DNA of 64,000 nucleotides. It comes from Thermoflavifilum aggregans. GTDB taxonomy: Bacteria > Bacteroidota > Bacteroidia > Chitinophagales > Chitinophagaceae. Positions 63,940 to 64,000 of the stretch are shown one piece after another. Position 1 is the stretch's first letter. Every line of letters begins with the position of its first letter. Location: positions 124,001 through 188,000 of the forward strand of contig NZ_PGFG01000001.1 in assembly GCF_002797735.1 (NCBI RefSeq). Direction: 5' to 3'. Below the pieces are notes generated by a model. The model did not search any database. It saw nothing but the letters and a program-made list of their open reading frames with translations, and had not been told where the DNA came from. Position numbers and translations under genes: made by a program.

Positions 63940-63957
63940 TTCTGCCTGCAGGCAGAA
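63940..63957. repeat. 18-base palindrome in tRNA-Thr leader
   Basis: TTCTGCCTGCAGGCAGAA is perfectly self-complementary and ends 2 bases before the mature tRNA 5' end. It could be a processing-related hairpin or chance. Confidence 0.35.
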
Positions 63958-63959
63958 AA

Positions 63960-64000
63960 GCCTCCTTAGCTCAGCTGGTTAGAGCGGCTGTTTCGTAAAT
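63960..64000 (+). tRNA. tRNA-Thr (CGT), cut by window end
   Basis: The 5' part of a tRNA: acceptor GCCTCCT, T-A, D arm GCTC...GAGC, anticodon stem GCTGT, loop TTCGTAA with anticodon CGT (reads ACG, Thr). The remainder lies beyond the window. Confidence 0.85.

Overview
The window looks like a chromosomal segment of a Bacteroidota bacterium, most likely in the Chitinophagales/Chitinophagaceae. I base this on the gliding genes gldD and gldE beside ssb and mutY, the DUF5606 and DUF3109 families, a fused E1 alpha-beta dehydrogenase, a short-lid adenylate kinase, promoters of the TAnnTTTG type, and weak Shine-Dalgarno signals. The genus cannot be decided from sequence reading alone. No rRNA, insertion sequence, prophage or CRISPR array is visible. 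Gene density is high; the longest gene-free stretch is about 330 bases.

Layout. 1-5.1 kb (minus): obg (cut by the window edge), adk, recA, a PAP2-like membrane protein, rpoN and rnhB. 5.2-8.7 kb (plus): heme A synthase and a membrane-anchored patatin. 8.7-11.9 kb (minus): M3 peptidase, DUF5606 protein and a cysteine-rich lipoprotein. 12-15.7 kb (plus): uvrB and a first amt, then tRNA-Phe on the minus strand. 15.9-25.6 kb (minus): recQ, feoB, a PspC/PadR pair and hemG-hemN. 25.8-29.4 kb (plus): comEC and purH. 29.3-37 kb (minus): a deacetylase-like protein, DUF4399 lipoprotein, LutB, DUF3109 protein, gldD, gldE, ssb and mutY. 37.1-41.3 kb (plus): HU, a TPR protein, a 29-residue basic protein, rng and a thioredoxin-like lipoprotein. 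41.4-45.5 kb (minus): porin, nhaA and a second amt. 45.8-53.1 kb (minus): E1 fusion, a small membrane protein, two M16 peptidases and two tandem retropepsin-like proteins, one split by a frameshift. 53.2-64 kb: mqnC, mnmG, a CAP-domain protein, ybeY, feoA, an AraC/cupin/aldo-keto reductase locus, a barrel-like protein, a radical SAM protein, a YtxH/holin-like operon, nadD and the start of tRNA-Thr.

The functions are mostly core: DNA repair and recombination (recA, recQ, uvrB, mutY, ssb), heme and respiration (hemN, hemG, ctaA, mqnC), iron uptake (feoB, with feoA 37 kb away), nitrogen uptake (two amt genes), envelope upkeep and gliding.

The most notable signals are: two parS-type palindromes (56239-56254 and 56944-56959) flanking the CAP-domain gene beside mnmG, suggesting a chromosome-partition locus; a ten-base homopolymer that breaks a two-lobed aspartic protease directly before its second DTG motif; a tiny Arg/Lys-rich gene before rng; an inverted repeat over the padR promoter; and a set of correctly placed TAnnTTTG promoter elements that helps fix start codons and suggests very short leaders.
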